Positions 1-8,608 of a stretch of DNA of 64,000 bases are shown piece by piece. Under the pieces are notes generated by a model. The model saw only the letters and a program-made list of their open reading frames with translations. It was not told where the DNA came from and ran no database searches. The stretch is from Leadbetterella lacunae (GTDB taxonomy: Bacteria > Bacteroidota > Bacteroidia > Cytophagales > Spirosomataceae). The stretch covers positions 992,001 through 1,056,000 of the forward strand of contig NZ_JBHRYQ010000001.1 in the NCBI RefSeq assembly GCF_042649125.1, written 5' to 3'. Both the position numbers and the translations under genes were made by a program. Numbering within the stretch: the stretch's first letter is position 1; the number at the start of each line of letters is the position of its first letter.

Positions 1-462
1 AGAAGAGTGGATGGTCTTGAAGAAAGAGTAAAAGGCGGCAATTTTGTTCTTGAAAATGGTCAAATAGTTGGAAAACACGAAGGTTATCCTTTTTATACCA
101 TTGGCCAGCGTAAAGGCTTGGGTATTGCTCTTGGCTATCCAGTTTTTGTTACAGAAATTAGAAAAGACACCAATGAGGTAATTTTAGGTACAGAAGCCTA
201 CTTAATGAAAAACGCCATGCATGTAGGAAAACTTAATTTACAAAAATACGCGTCGATACCCGAAATGGGAATTTCGGCAGTAACCAAAGTTAGATACAAA
301 GACCCCGGCACTTCATCTATGGTGAAGCAAATTGGGCCGGATAAAATTGAAATAATATTTGACGAGTCAGTTTCAGCCATCGCACCAGGGCAAGCATCGG
401 TTTTCTATGAAGGAAACGATGTAATAGGAGGGGGCTGGATTTTGAAAAACTTTAATGTTTAA
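1..462 (+). CDS. mnmA: tRNA-specific 2-thiouridylase MnmA, C-terminal part
   Basis: This is the 3' end of a gene that begins before the window; the frame is open from base 1. MnmA puts the 2-thio group on U34 of the Lys, Glu and Gln tRNAs in the cytoplasm. The visible part carries the MnmA motif YTIGQRKGLGI in the context HEGYPFYTIGQR. The C-terminal beta-barrel ends with PGQASVFYEGNDVIGGG, matching the usual PGQ..VFY...GGG ending. The catalytic cysteines and the PP-loop lie upstream and cannot be seen. The stop codon directly abuts the stop codon of the convergent dnaB, with no intergenic base. Confidence 0.93.
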   Translation, partial: RRVDGLEERVKGGNFVLENGQIVGKHEGYPFYTIGQRKGLGIALGYPVFVTEIRKDTNEVILGTEAYLMKNAMHVGKLNLQKYASIPEMGISAVTKVRYKDPGTSSMVKQIGPDKIEIIFDESVSAIAPGQASVFYEGNDVIGGGWILKNFNV

Positions 463-2031
463 TTAGAATGGATACTCCTCAGTATCGTCTTCTTTCGGTT
501 TGGGAGACTCTGGATTGGCTTTGCTACTAAAAGTTTTAAATCCAGGGTCTACATTTTGATTTTCAAAATGGCTAAAACCTGTATTAGCAGAAAAGTTTTG
601 GAAGGAAGCATTTGGGTTTTTAGCTTCATAATTTGTATGACTACCCAAATCGGCAAACTTGGTGTATTTACCAATAAACTGAAGTTTGATATTTTCTATA
701 GTACCTGCACGGTTTTTGGCTATAATAACCTCACCCATACCCTCAGTAGAATTACCAAGTTCATCTTCGGTAATTTTGTAATACTCTGGTCTATACAAAA
801 ACATTACCATATCGGCATCTTGCTCTATCGAACCAGATTCTCTTAAATCTGACAGTTGGGGACGCTTGTCTCCACCACGGGTTTCCACGGCTCTACTTAA
901 CTGAGAAAGAGCCAAAACAGGCACCTCAAGTTCCTTTGCAAGGTTTTTTAATGAACGTGATATCGCCGCAATCTCTTGCTCTCTACTTCCAGCTACACCT
1001 GAACCATCGTCACCAGTCATTAGCTGAAGGTAATCAATGATAACCATCTGAATGTCATGCTGAGCTTTTAGACGTCTACATTTGGCTCTTAATTCCAAAA
1101 TAGACAGAGCGGGCGTATCATCAATAAATATATTAGATTTAGAAAGTCGCTCTATTCTGTGGTGAAGCTGCTCCCATTCGTGGCCTTCCATGGTTCCTTT
1201 ACGGAGTTTTTCACTGTCTATTTCTGCTTCTGCAGATATCATCCTGAGCATCAACTGAGTAGCTGACATCTCTAATGAAAATATAGCAATCGGTATATCA
1301 TGATCCACAGCGGCATTTCGCATAGACGAAACTACAAAAGCGGTTTTACCCATACCAGGTCTAGCTGCAATAATCGTTAATTCTGTTTTTTGCCAACCGC
1401 CAGTTAACCTATCTAAATCTGTAAATCCACTCGGAATACCAGTTAAACCGTCTTTATTATTCTCTTTTTTATTTTCTAATTCATCAATAGTTAAACGCAT
1501 AATTGTATTTGCGTCAGAATAATTTTTCTTGATGTTTTTTTCAGAAATAGAGAAAAACGATTGTTCGGTGAGGTTAAGTAGCTCAAAAATATCTTTTGAT
1601 TCTTCAAAACTTGATTCCAATATTTCATTGGCTACACGTATCATGTCTCGCTTTACGGCCATTTGGGCAATAGCCATGGCGTGATATTCAATATTGGCAG
1701 AAGAATTAACTTTGCTACCCAATGCAGCTATGTATTTGGCTCCTCCAGCTTTTTGAATCAAACCATTTTTACGAAGTCTTCTGATTACATTAAGGGAATC
1801 TACAGTTTCTGATTCAGAACTAAGCTCAATGATGGTGGCAAAGATAATTTGATGGGCTTCAATGTAAAAACTACTGACTACGAGCGTTTCTGACACAGCT
1901 TGAAATGCATCTTTGTCAATGAGAATAGCACCTAAAACCGCCTCTTCCATCTCAGGAGTTTGAGGTGCTATTTTTCCACGCTGATTAGCGAGGGTCTCAT
2001 TAGACAAACTTATATTTATAGATTCACTCAA
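463..2031 (-). CDS. dnaB: Replicative DNA helicase DnaB
   Basis: DnaB is the hexameric 5'-3' helicase that unwinds DNA at the replication fork. The 522-aa protein has the N-terminal DnaB domain (about residues 23-130) and a RecA-like C-terminal ATPase domain. Walker A, ARPGMGKT, is at about 223-230, and a Walker B segment contains IIDYLQLM. The GSREQEIAAISRSLK and LSQLSRAVE motifs are typical of the family. No intein interrupts it. The C-terminal tail, after about residue 450, is Asn/Phe/Ser-rich and low in complexity. A TAGTTTTG -7 box lies about 35 bases upstream of the start. The gene is convergent with mnmA. Confidence 0.97.
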   Translation of the reverse strand: MSESINISLSNETLANQRGKIAPQTPEMEEAVLGAILIDKDAFQAVSETLVVSSFYIEAHQIIFATIIELSSESETVDSLNVIRRLRKNGLIQKAGGAKYIAALGSKVNSSANIEYHAMAIAQMAVKRDMIRVANEILESSFEESKDIFELLNLTEQSFFSISEKNIKKNYSDANTIMRLTIDELENKKENNKDGLTGIPSGFTDLDRLTGGWQKTELTIIAARPGMGKTAFVVSSMRNAAVDHDIPIAIFSLEMSATQLMLRMISAEAEIDSEKLRKGTMEGHEWEQLHHRIERLSKSNIFIDDTPALSILELRAKCRRLKAQHDIQMVIIDYLQLMTGDDGSGVAGSREQEIAAISRSLKNLAKELEVPVLALSQLSRAVETRGGDKRPQLSDLRESGSIEQDADMVMFLYRPEYYKITEDELGNSTEGMGEVIIAKNRAGTIENIKLQFIGKYTKFADLGSHTNYEAKNPNASFQNFSANTGFSHFENQNVDPGFKTFSSKANPESPKPKEDDTEEYPF

Positions 2032-2064
2032 AGCCTTTTTTTTCTTAATTGGTTAATTCAAATA

Positions 2065-2072
2065 CAAAACTA
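2065..2072 (-). promoter_or_regulatory. Candidate -7 box for dnaB
   Basis: On the minus strand this reads TAGTTTTG, matching the Bacteroidota -7 consensus TAnnTTTG. It lies 34 bases upstream of the dnaB start. I see no matching TTTG element at the usual 19-20 base spacing, so support is partial. The rest of the 2032-2232 intergenic stretch is AT-rich and shows nothing else I can name. Confidence 0.4.
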
Positions 2073-2232
2073 GGAATAAAAAAACCAATACCTAAATTAC
2101 ATATTTTGTTAAAAAAATAGAACCATTTATTTATCAATCATTTATAAAATAAATACGTTTTTTTTGTGGAAAAAATGCTAAAATTGTGAATAATTTTTTT
2201 AAAATTTACAGAAATAATAAATCAGAGAAAAT

Positions 2233-3177
2233 TTGACTGAAAAGACATTGAAGTTGGAGCTGTTTCCATTAACAGAGTTCTTAGGAATGCAAAATGGAAA
2301 TATCAAAGAAGTAGCTAGAGCATACCCAAAAAGCAAAATAATCTCTAGAGGTGACGAAATTCACCTAAAAGGACCTGAAAAAGATATTGACGAAATTACC
2401 ATTCTGTTTGATAACCTTACAAGTCACTTCGAAAAATTTGGCAATCTGAGCGTAGATAATGTCAAAAACTACATTCAAGGCGAAAAAAATGACATAGAAG
2501 ACATCATTTACGACAAAGATGTAATTGTACATGGCAACAAAGGTCTTATCGTAAAAGCCAAAACACCCAATCAAAAACGCCTCGTAGAAGCCTCTGAGAA
2601 GCATGACATCGTTTTTGCGATAGGACCTGCCGGAACCGGTAAAACCTACACCGCGGTAGCTTTGGCAGTAAAAGCTCTCAAAGAAAAAACTATTAAAAAG
2701 ATAATAATCACGCGTCCAGCAGTAGAAGCAGGTGAGAATCTTGGTTTTTTGCCGGGTGACTTAAAAGAAAAAATAGATCCCTATTTAAGGCCTATTTATG
2801 ATGCTTTGGAAGATATGATTTCTTCAGAAAAGTTAAAGTCATTTTTAGAGAAAAATACGATTGAGATAGCCCCATTGGCATATATGAGAGGAAGAACCCT
2901 CGACAACGCCTTTATACTCTTAGATGAAGCTCAGAATACTACGCCCATGCAGATAAAGATGTTTTTGACGCGAATGGGACCTAGCTCTAAAATAATTATT
3001 ACCGGTGACCGTTCTCAAGTAGATTTACCCAAAAACCAAAAATCGGGTTTAGAAGATGCGGTGAAAAAACTACATGCCATTAAAGGAATTAAGTTTATTG
3101 AACTTGATGGAAAAGACGTAGTAAGACACCCACTCGTGATAGAGATACTTGATGCGTATGAAAAAGCTGAGCAATAA
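2233..3177 (+). CDS. PhoH-like P-loop ATPase
   Basis: This 314-aa protein belongs to the PhoH/PhoL family of cytoplasmic ATPases. Family members have been linked to ribosome maturation and RNA metabolism, often near ybeY, although ybeY here lies 22 kb away. The N-terminal ~100 residues look like the KH-like region of PhoH proteins. The ATPase domain has Walker A GPAGTGKT at about 131-138, the ITRPAVEAGENLGFLPGD block, and Walker B ILLDEAQNT. The last motif, ITGDRSQVDLP, is diagnostic. The start is TTG; no in-frame ATG lies near the N-terminus and length fits the family. The 3' end overlaps the start of the next gene. Confidence 0.93.
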   Translation: MTEKTLKLELFPLTEFLGMQNGNIKEVARAYPKSKIISRGDEIHLKGPEKDIDEITILFDNLTSHFEKFGNLSVDNVKNYIQGEKNDIEDIIYDKDVIVHGNKGLIVKAKTPNQKRLVEASEKHDIVFAIGPAGTGKTYTAVALAVKALKEKTIKKIIITRPAVEAGENLGFLPGDLKEKIDPYLRPIYDALEDMISSEKLKSFLEKNTIEIAPLAYMRGRTLDNAFILLDEAQNTTPMQIKMFLTRMGPSSKIIITGDRSQVDLPKNQKSGLEDAVKKLHAIKGIKFIELDGKDVVRHPLVIEILDAYEKAEQ

Positions 3178-4429
3178 AATTTTAGTTTTACTATTAATAA
3201 GTTTCTGGTCATACGGGCAAACTCCCAAACGCTGTGCTTTAGACGATATGCCTGCTAAATACGGCAGAAATAAAGTCAATGAGCTACAACAAAAAATTGA
3301 AGAATTTTATCTTAAAAAAGGAGGAAGACCTAGTTTTGAGAACGAGGTACTAAAAATCCCAATTGTAGTACATGTCATTCACCATTCAACTTCACCTAAC
3401 CCAACTGGAGGTCAAGACGACAGCAACATTTCAGATGAACAAATAATATCTCAAATTCGGGTATTAAATGAAGACTACCGCCGGAAAATAGGTACACTTG
3501 GGTATAACAATTCTCCGGTAGGTGCCGACATGCAGATTGAGTTTTACCTTGCCACTACTGACCCAAAAGGGAATATTTCATCTGGAATAAATAGGGTGTA
3601 TAACAGCAAACTAAGTTTTGATGTTTTTGAAGATTTAGAATTACTCTCAAGCTTGTCTTATTGGGATTCAAATAAATACTTGAACATTTGGGTTACGAGT
3701 CTAAAAAACTCTTACTTAGGCTATGGGCAATTTCCTGGAGCTAAAATAGACGGACTAGACTACGACGACGTAGACGAAAAAATAGACGGAGTATTTATTG
3801 AACACAGTGTATTTGGTAGCCAAACTGGAACTGCTACTACAGGCTCTTATAGCTACGGCCGAACTTTAACTCACGAAATTGGGCATTGGCTAGGTCTCCT
3901 TCACACATGGGGAGACGAATTCTGTGGTGATGATTATTGTGCTGACACACCTAGAGCTGAAAAAGGAAACAATACGCTAAATTGTAGACCCGTATTTTCA
4001 ACTTGTGGGGGCACTAAAACCCAGAACATGATAGAAAACTACTTAGATTACACAATAGACTCATGCATGAATATATTCACTTCAGACCAAAAAAATCGCG
4101 TTAGAGCTGTTTTAGAGCTAAGTGCAAGACGAAAAAGACTAATCGAAAACTCTAAGTTTAGCTTACCCTCTGCATCCGAACTTTCTGTCAAAATCATCAA
4201 TAACCCTTCTGGTTTAGACAAAATTGATGTGCAGGTCTTGGTTAATGATTACAAAAATATTGAGCTTGTAATATATAGTGCGGATGGGAAAATTATCCAA
4301 ACAAAAAGCTTTAAAGACTCTCCGAGTAGATTAATTAGTATTCAAAAAAATGATACCGGTTCTGGGGTATTTATTCTGAAAGTAATAAGTGGGGCTGAAA
4401 ATTATACTTCTAAATTTATCTTTCTATAA
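3158..4429 (+). CDS. Secreted M43-type zinc metalloprotease with T9SS sorting domain
   Basis: An extracellular protease of the pappalysin/ulilysin (M43) type. Counting from the ATG at 3158, residues 1-20 form a signal peptide (MKKL start, hydrophobic LLLISFW core). The catalytic zinc motif HEIGHWLGLLH is at 239-249. A later Met-turn segment, YLDYTIDSCMN, completes the metzincin signature. The last ~80 residues form a beta-rich domain ending in FILKVISG and FIFL, resembling the type A C-terminal sorting domain of T9SS cargo. Six or more cysteines near the active site suggest disulfides. The start overlaps the 3' end of the phoH-like gene; ATG at 3152 is an alternative. Confidence 0.9.
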   Translation: MKKLSNKILVLLLISFWSYGQTPKRCALDDMPAKYGRNKVNELQQKIEEFYLKKGGRPSFENEVLKIPIVVHVIHHSTSPNPTGGQDDSNISDEQIISQIRVLNEDYRRKIGTLGYNNSPVGADMQIEFYLATTDPKGNISSGINRVYNSKLSFDVFEDLELLSSLSYWDSNKYLNIWVTSLKNSYLGYGQFPGAKIDGLDYDDVDEKIDGVFIEHSVFGSQTGTATTGSYSYGRTLTHEIGHWLGLLHTWGDEFCGDDYCADTPRAEKGNNTLNCRPVFSTCGGTKTQNMIENYLDYTIDSCMNIFTSDQKNRVRAVLELSARRKRLIENSKFSLPSASELSVKIINNPSGLDKIDVQVLVNDYKNIELVIYSADGKIIQTKSFKDSPSRLISIQKNDTGSGVFILKVISGAENYTSKFIFL

Positions 4430-4474
4430 TTTAAAAATACGCGGCCTTTCCGAAAGCCCGAAAATTAATATTCG

Positions 4475-4482
4475 TATATTTG
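4475..4482 (+). promoter_or_regulatory. Candidate -7 box for the dCMP deaminase gene cluster
   Basis: TATATTTG fits TAnnTTTG. It lies about 70 bases before the dCMP deaminase start and after the stop of the protease gene. No upstream TTTG at the usual spacing was found, so this is a weak call. Confidence 0.3.
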
Positions 4483-4552
4483 GACTTTGGTTTACACAAG
4501 TTACTTTATAGGTAAGCCGTCGTTTTATAAATACAAATTTTGATTATTTTAA

Positions 4553-5026
4553 ATGGAAAACGCAATTCGTCACAAACCAAAATTTGATGACATCTACATG
4601 GACTTGGCCGTCAATTTAGCCCAAAGGTCGCATTGTATCAAAGCTCAGGTAGGAGCGGTGTTGGTTAATGAAACAAGAATAATCTCTATTGGTTATAACG
4701 GCCCACCCGCAGGCACTCATAACTGTGACGAAGACTTTGGAAATGTAGGTTGCCCGAGAGATTCAAAAGGGAGCTGCTCATTAGCACTCCATGCAGAGCA
4801 AAATACCATTTTATATGCTGCAAAAAACGGTGCTAAAGTAGAAGGAGCTACGCTATATGTTACACTTTCGCCTTGTATATCATGTGCAAGGGTAATTTAT
4901 ACCATGAAAATCAAAAAAGTGTTTTTCTTAAACTCTTATGCCGAATACAAAGGAATACCTACTGACGAAGGTGTTGAGTTTTTAAGAAAATTTGGTGTAG
5001 AAGTGGTTAAATACGAAAAAGAATGA
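4553..5026 (+). CDS. Deoxycytidylate (dCMP) deaminase
   Basis: This enzyme converts dCMP to dUMP, feeding thymidylate synthesis. The 157-aa protein has the complete zinc site: His80 and catalytic Glu82 in HAEQN, and Cys108/Cys111 in SPCISC. The GYNGPPAGTHNC segment and the extra Cys/His residues at 58-75 are typical of dCMP deaminases with a second zinc site. It resembles ComEB-type enzymes. It overlaps the next gene by four bases (ATGA), suggesting coupled translation with the downstream AcpH-like gene and holA. Confidence 0.93.
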   Translation: MENAIRHKPKFDDIYMDLAVNLAQRSHCIKAQVGAVLVNETRIISIGYNGPPAGTHNCDEDFGNVGCPRDSKGSCSLALHAEQNTILYAAKNGAKVEGATLYVTLSPCISCARVIYTMKIKKVFFLNSYAEYKGIPTDEGVEFLRKFGVEVVKYEKE

Positions 5027-5625
5027 ACTATTTGGCCCATTTGTTTTTAGCTGGAAATGACCCTGAGGTTATAGCGGGAGCATTTTTAGAAGATTTTATA
5101 AATGGGAATGTAGACAATCCAAAAAATGATTACCTAAGCCGTAAACATAAAGTTGGAATTAGGCTACATAGACAAATAGATACAATTACCGACAGCCACG
5201 ACGAAGTAAAAAAATGCAAAGTGTTTTTTTATGAAAAATTCGGTAAATATTCGCCCATAATAGTAGACGTACTGTTTGATCATTTTTTAATAAAAAACTG
5301 GAATTCATTTTCTATCGAGCCGTTTCAAGACTTTAGAAAAAGGATTTATCGTGATATTTTGATTACAAGTGATATTCATCCAGAAAAAATGAAAAAACTA
5401 GTCTCAAGTATGATTGAGCACGATTGGCTGAAAAATTATGCTTTAGACTGGGGATTAGAAAAGGCATTTTTGAACTTGAATGCTAAGATTAAAAACCCTA
5501 AAATTGACTTAACAACCTCAATAGAAATAATGAGGGAAAATTATGAAGAAATAAATAAACACTTCCTCATTTTTTTTCAAGACCTAAAAGACTTTTGTGA
5601 TAGCTTTTTAAAAGAGAATATTTAA
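5023..5625 (+). CDS. AcpH-like (DUF479) hydrolase
   Basis: A 200-aa protein of the acyl-carrier-protein phosphodiesterase (AcpH, DUF479) family. AcpH removes the 4'-phosphopantetheine group from ACP. The N-terminus MNYLAHLFLAG and the segment GIRLHRQIDTITDSHD are characteristic, as are the helix-rich composition and DVLFDHFLIKNW. Family members belong to the HD superfamily, and the His/Asp residues at these motifs fit. Substrate has not been established for Bacteroidota homologues, so the ACP role is inferred. It overlaps the dCMP deaminase gene by ATGA and directly abuts holA. Confidence 0.82.
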   Translation: MNYLAHLFLAGNDPEVIAGAFLEDFINGNVDNPKNDYLSRKHKVGIRLHRQIDTITDSHDEVKKCKVFFYEKFGKYSPIIVDVLFDHFLIKNWNSFSIEPFQDFRKRIYRDILITSDIHPEKMKKLVSSMIEHDWLKNYALDWGLEKAFLNLNAKIKNPKIDLTTSIEIMRENYEEINKHFLIFFQDLKDFCDSFLKENI

Positions 5626-6645
5626 ATGGCCAATAATTTTCAAAAAATAATAGAGCAGCTAAAACCTGAAACTTTAAAACCTGTGTATTTAATACATGGA
5701 ACTGAACCCTACTTTGTAGACCAGTTTGTACAAAAAGTAATCGATATCGCTATTCCTGACTTTGAAAAAGGGTTTAATGAGTATATCCTTTATGGAAAAG
5801 ACATCAGCTTAGGTGATGTGATAAATTACGCTAGAAAGTTTCCGATGATGGCCGAAAAGCAACTTGTGGTGGTCAAAGAAGCACATTTGCTTTCTGATTT
5901 AAATAATAAGGATAGCCTTTCGCTTCTTGAAAACTATTTTAAAAACCCGCTTGCTTCTACTATTTTGGTTTTAAGTTTTGGAAAAGCACAAGATGAACGA
6001 AAAACCTGGGTAAAAGCAGCCAATACAAAAGGCGAAACGCATAATTTCAAAAAAATGTATGATTCTGAATTGCCAGATTTCATCATGGCTTTTTGCAATC
6101 AAAAGAATTTAAAAATTAATCCAAAAGCGGTGCAGTTGATTGCAGAGCATATAGGAAATAACCTGCAGGCCATACATAATGAAATAGAAAAAATCAGAGT
6201 TAACCTAACCGAAGGTCAAACCATAGACGCAGAGGTAATTGAGAAGTTTGTCGGCATTTCGAAAGATTTTAATGTTTTCGAACTTCAGAAGGCTATTTTA
6301 GACAAGAACGTGCAGAAATGTTACCAAATAGTAACCTATTTTGCCAGTAACCCAAAAGACAACCCGATTCAACCCAACATTATTGTACTATATAATTTCT
6401 TCTCAAAGATTCTATTTGCTCATGGCAGCAAAAGTCTAAACGATCAAGAATTGGCAAGAGCGATAGGGGTAAACCCTTATTTTTTGAAAGATTATAAAAG
6501 AGGAACGCAGGTGTATCCAATTTCTCACTTAATGCGAATTATTCATGTATTGAGAGAAGTAGACCAACGATCAAAAGGTATAGGAATGGGCTCACTAACA
6601 GAAAAAGACCTATATAAAGATTTGATTTTTAATATTCTACATTAA
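5626..6645 (+). CDS. holA: DNA polymerase III subunit delta
   Basis: Delta is the clamp-loader subunit that opens the beta sliding clamp. The 339-aa length is usual for the family. The N-terminal segment PVYLIHGTEPYFVDQ and the later MMAEKQLVVVKEA are family hallmarks, and the central helical region carries VGISKDFNVFELQKAI. The ATP-binding motif is degenerate, as expected for delta. The gene directly follows the AcpH-like gene, its ATG beginning one base after that stop. Its stop overlaps the stop of the convergent Nudix gene by four bases. Confidence 0.93.
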   Translation: MANNFQKIIEQLKPETLKPVYLIHGTEPYFVDQFVQKVIDIAIPDFEKGFNEYILYGKDISLGDVINYARKFPMMAEKQLVVVKEAHLLSDLNNKDSLSLLENYFKNPLASTILVLSFGKAQDERKTWVKAANTKGETHNFKKMYDSELPDFIMAFCNQKNLKINPKAVQLIAEHIGNNLQAIHNEIEKIRVNLTEGQTIDAEVIEKFVGISKDFNVFELQKAILDKNVQKCYQIVTYFASNPKDNPIQPNIIVLYNFFSKILFAHGSKSLNDQELARAIGVNPYFLKDYKRGTQVYPISHLMRIIHVLREVDQRSKGIGMGSLTEKDLYKDLIFNILH

Positions 6646-7169
6646 ATCTTTTCCAACATCCTGAGGATAGAAACCTCTGACGTATAATTTTTCAAATCAG
6701 AAAAGTCAATCCATTTAAGGTCGTTACTTTCTTCATTTGCTTCAAAGGGAATTTGGGAATCTACCTCAAAAAGATACCTCACGTCATAGTGTAAATGCTC
6801 AGGAATCCCTTTTCTTTCGGGAATAGTATGAATATCCAAATCAAAAATTTCTCGATTAAAACCCGAAAAAACAATTCCAGTTTCTTCTGAAACTTCTTTT
6901 TTAGCCACGTCTAAAGTATCTGTTTCTCCGTCGCAGTGGCCGCCAGGTTGAAGCCACCGGTCAAGTTTTTTATGATGCAAAAGCAATACCTTTTCGGCCT
7001 CTAGGTCAACAATAAACGCAGAAGCAGTTACATGTCCCATCAATAATTCTCGTTTAAAACAGTCTGGATTTTCAGAAACAAAATTATAAAACGAAGTGCT
7101 GACTTCGGATTCAAGTGGTCTTTTTACTGAATAAGCTTCAATTTCCGAAAGTAAAGTATTTCTATGCAC
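6642..7169 (-). CDS. Nudix hydrolase
   Basis: A 175-aa Nudix pyrophosphohydrolase. The Nudix box runs from Gly76 to Ile99: GGHCDGE followed by KEVSEETGI. The usual Arg of the REUXEE core is Lys91; the catalytic glutamates are present. The preceding segment LLLHHKKLDRWLQPGGH is typical of the subgroup that acts on small nucleotide or cofactor substrates, but the substrate cannot be read from the sequence. The gene starts three bases downstream of the YncE-like gene's stop, so the two form a likely operon. Confidence 0.85.
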   Translation of the reverse strand: MHRNTLLSEIEAYSVKRPLESEVSTSFYNFVSENPDCFKRELLMGHVTASAFIVDLEAEKVLLLHHKKLDRWLQPGGHCDGETDTLDVAKKEVSEETGIVFSGFNREIFDLDIHTIPERKGIPEHLHYDVRYLFEVDSQIPFEANEESNDLKWIDFSDLKNYTSEVSILRMLEKI

Positions 7170-7172
7170 GAT

Positions 7173-8204
7173 TTAAGGTTTAATTAAAATTCCGTTTGGT
7201 TTTTGACCCAACTGAATCGTTTTAAGTATTGAAAATGAATTTGTATCTATAATTTGAGCCGTATTATCTTTTTGATTAACCACCATAGCCTTGTTATTTG
7301 AGTCAAAAAACTTAATTTGATGCGGGTCGGCATCTGTATTAATTTGTTTTATAACCTTCCAGGTATCCGTTTTACTATAAACTAATATTTTGTTCGCAGC
7401 GGGGTTACAAACCCAAACATTTTTTTTGTCAAAATTAAAAATACTGAAGCCAGGCACAAAGTCAAAATCAATATAATCCACTACTTTTTGTTGAATCAAA
7501 TCTACAACATTTAATGATTTGCGATTCCCATTCACAACAAAAACCGAGTTTTGATCGTAACCCGGCCACACAATACTGGGATTGGGGTCAACTTTAACTT
7601 CTTTAATTATTTGTTTTTGTTTGGTATCAATAATGGTCAAAAATGAGCTTTCTTCGGCTACAGTCAACGCAACTTGACCATTTTGAGCAAAAATAACTTC
7701 CGATGGATCAGCACCCACAGGAATTTCAGTCAATTGTTTTCCGCTTTTAACGTCATACACATATACCTTTCCCGAGTGAGAAACCGTAGTGGTCCACACT
7801 TCAGAACCATCAGAAGAGAAAACTGCATTGTGATTCGCAAATGGAACTTCAATGTTTAGTTCTAATTGACCTGTATTTGCATTTATTAGCTGAATTTGAC
7901 CTTTAGGCGAGCTTGTATGTAAAGCCGAATGACCGTTTGAAAAATCAAAAAACGGAACTGCTAAAGCAAATTGATTAAACTCTTGGTCGGCGTAGATATG
8001 GTGCACGAATGTGCCGGATTGACTATTTAAAAAAAAGGTATTCTTAACTTCTAAAGTGCTAAGATCTATTACTTGAATGCTATTCTCGCCACCGTTAGTT
8101 ACCACGGCCACATTGTTTCCTATAGATATGGAAGGAATCTCTTGGTTTGAATTACAAGAGAGAATCAGTACTAAGAAAAATGGTAGAAGGTATTTAACAA
8201 ACAT
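7173..8204 (-). CDS. YncE-like beta-propeller lipoprotein
   Basis: A 343-aa predicted lipoprotein with a seven-bladed-propeller style repeat. The N-terminus has a hydrophobic signal followed by LILSC, a lipobox with Cys17. Repeats carry variants of 'VxVVNGxxxSLNVVDL', as in YncE and other 40-residue YVTN-family proteins (for example GAD-PSEVIFAQNGQ, NADPHQIKFFDSNNK). Such proteins sit in the periplasm or on the outer membrane and often bind ligands or partner proteins; no specific function can be assigned. A strong terminator-like hairpin ends exactly at its ATG, which is unusual (see findings). Confidence 0.85.
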   Translation of the reverse strand: MFVKYLLPFFLVLILSCNSNQEIPSISIGNNVAVVTNGGENSIQVIDLSTLEVKNTFFLNSQSGTFVHHIYADQEFNQFALAVPFFDFSNGHSALHTSSPKGQIQLINANTGQLELNIEVPFANHNAVFSSDGSEVWTTTVSHSGKVYVYDVKSGKQLTEIPVGADPSEVIFAQNGQVALTVAEESSFLTIIDTKQKQIIKEVKVDPNPSIVWPGYDQNSVFVVNGNRKSLNVVDLIQQKVVDYIDFDFVPGFSIFNFDKKNVWVCNPAANKILVYSKTDTWKVIKQINTDADPHQIKFFDSNNKAMVVNQKDNTAQIIDTNSFSILKTIQLGQKPNGILIKP

Positions 8205-8235
8205 AAAAAAAGGCGTTGTTTAAATAAACAACGCC
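8205..8235 (-). terminator. Rho-independent terminator hairpin directly before the YncE-like start codon
   Basis: The stem GGCGTTGTTT (8212-8221) pairs perfectly with AAACAACGCC (8226-8235). On the minus strand it is followed by seven T residues (8205-8211) that run straight into the ATG of the YncE-like gene. It would stop transcripts of the small upstream gene at 8259-8549. Confidence 0.85.
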
Positions 8236-8258
8236 AAAGTTTTAAATTAGTTTTTAGA

Positions 8259-8549
8259 TTATAAAAAACTATTAATTATTTTAATAATTAGATTTTGAGC
8301 GACTTGAAAAATGAATGAAAAAAATCTATTAATTACACTTATTTCTTTTTTTGATTTTTCAATCTTACCTTCTTCTTCCTTTGGTTCTATAACCAAAGAT
8401 GCAGACTGATCAACATTTAAGTTGTCTACCTGTGACGACTTAGATTGAGCAAATTGTTTCTCTTTAACACGTGGGTTATCACTTAACCCGAAAGAACTAA
8501 GAGAAACTACGGATACGGAAAGTAGAAAATAGATAAGTGCTTTTTTCAT
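8259..8549 (-). CDS. Small exported protein of unknown function
   Basis: I do not recognise this 96-aa protein. It starts with a signal peptide (MKKALIYFLLSVSVVSLSSFG), continues with a charged, Ser/Lys/Glu-rich middle (about residues 25-70), and ends with a second hydrophobic stretch, FFSFIFQVAQNLIIKIINSFL. It could be a small periplasmic or membrane-associated protein. It sits between fumC and the YncE-like gene on the same strand, with a strong terminator right behind it, so it may be its own transcription unit. Confidence 0.6.
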   Translation of the reverse strand: MKKALIYFLLSVSVVSLSSFGLSDNPRVKEKQFAQSKSSQVDNLNVDQSASLVIEPKEEEGKIEKSKKEISVINRFFSFIFQVAQNLIIKIINSFL

Positions 8550-8608
8550 TTTTCTGTGATTTTTTGATAAATGTATAAAATCTTTGAATCAACTCAAAAA
8601 ATAGAACC

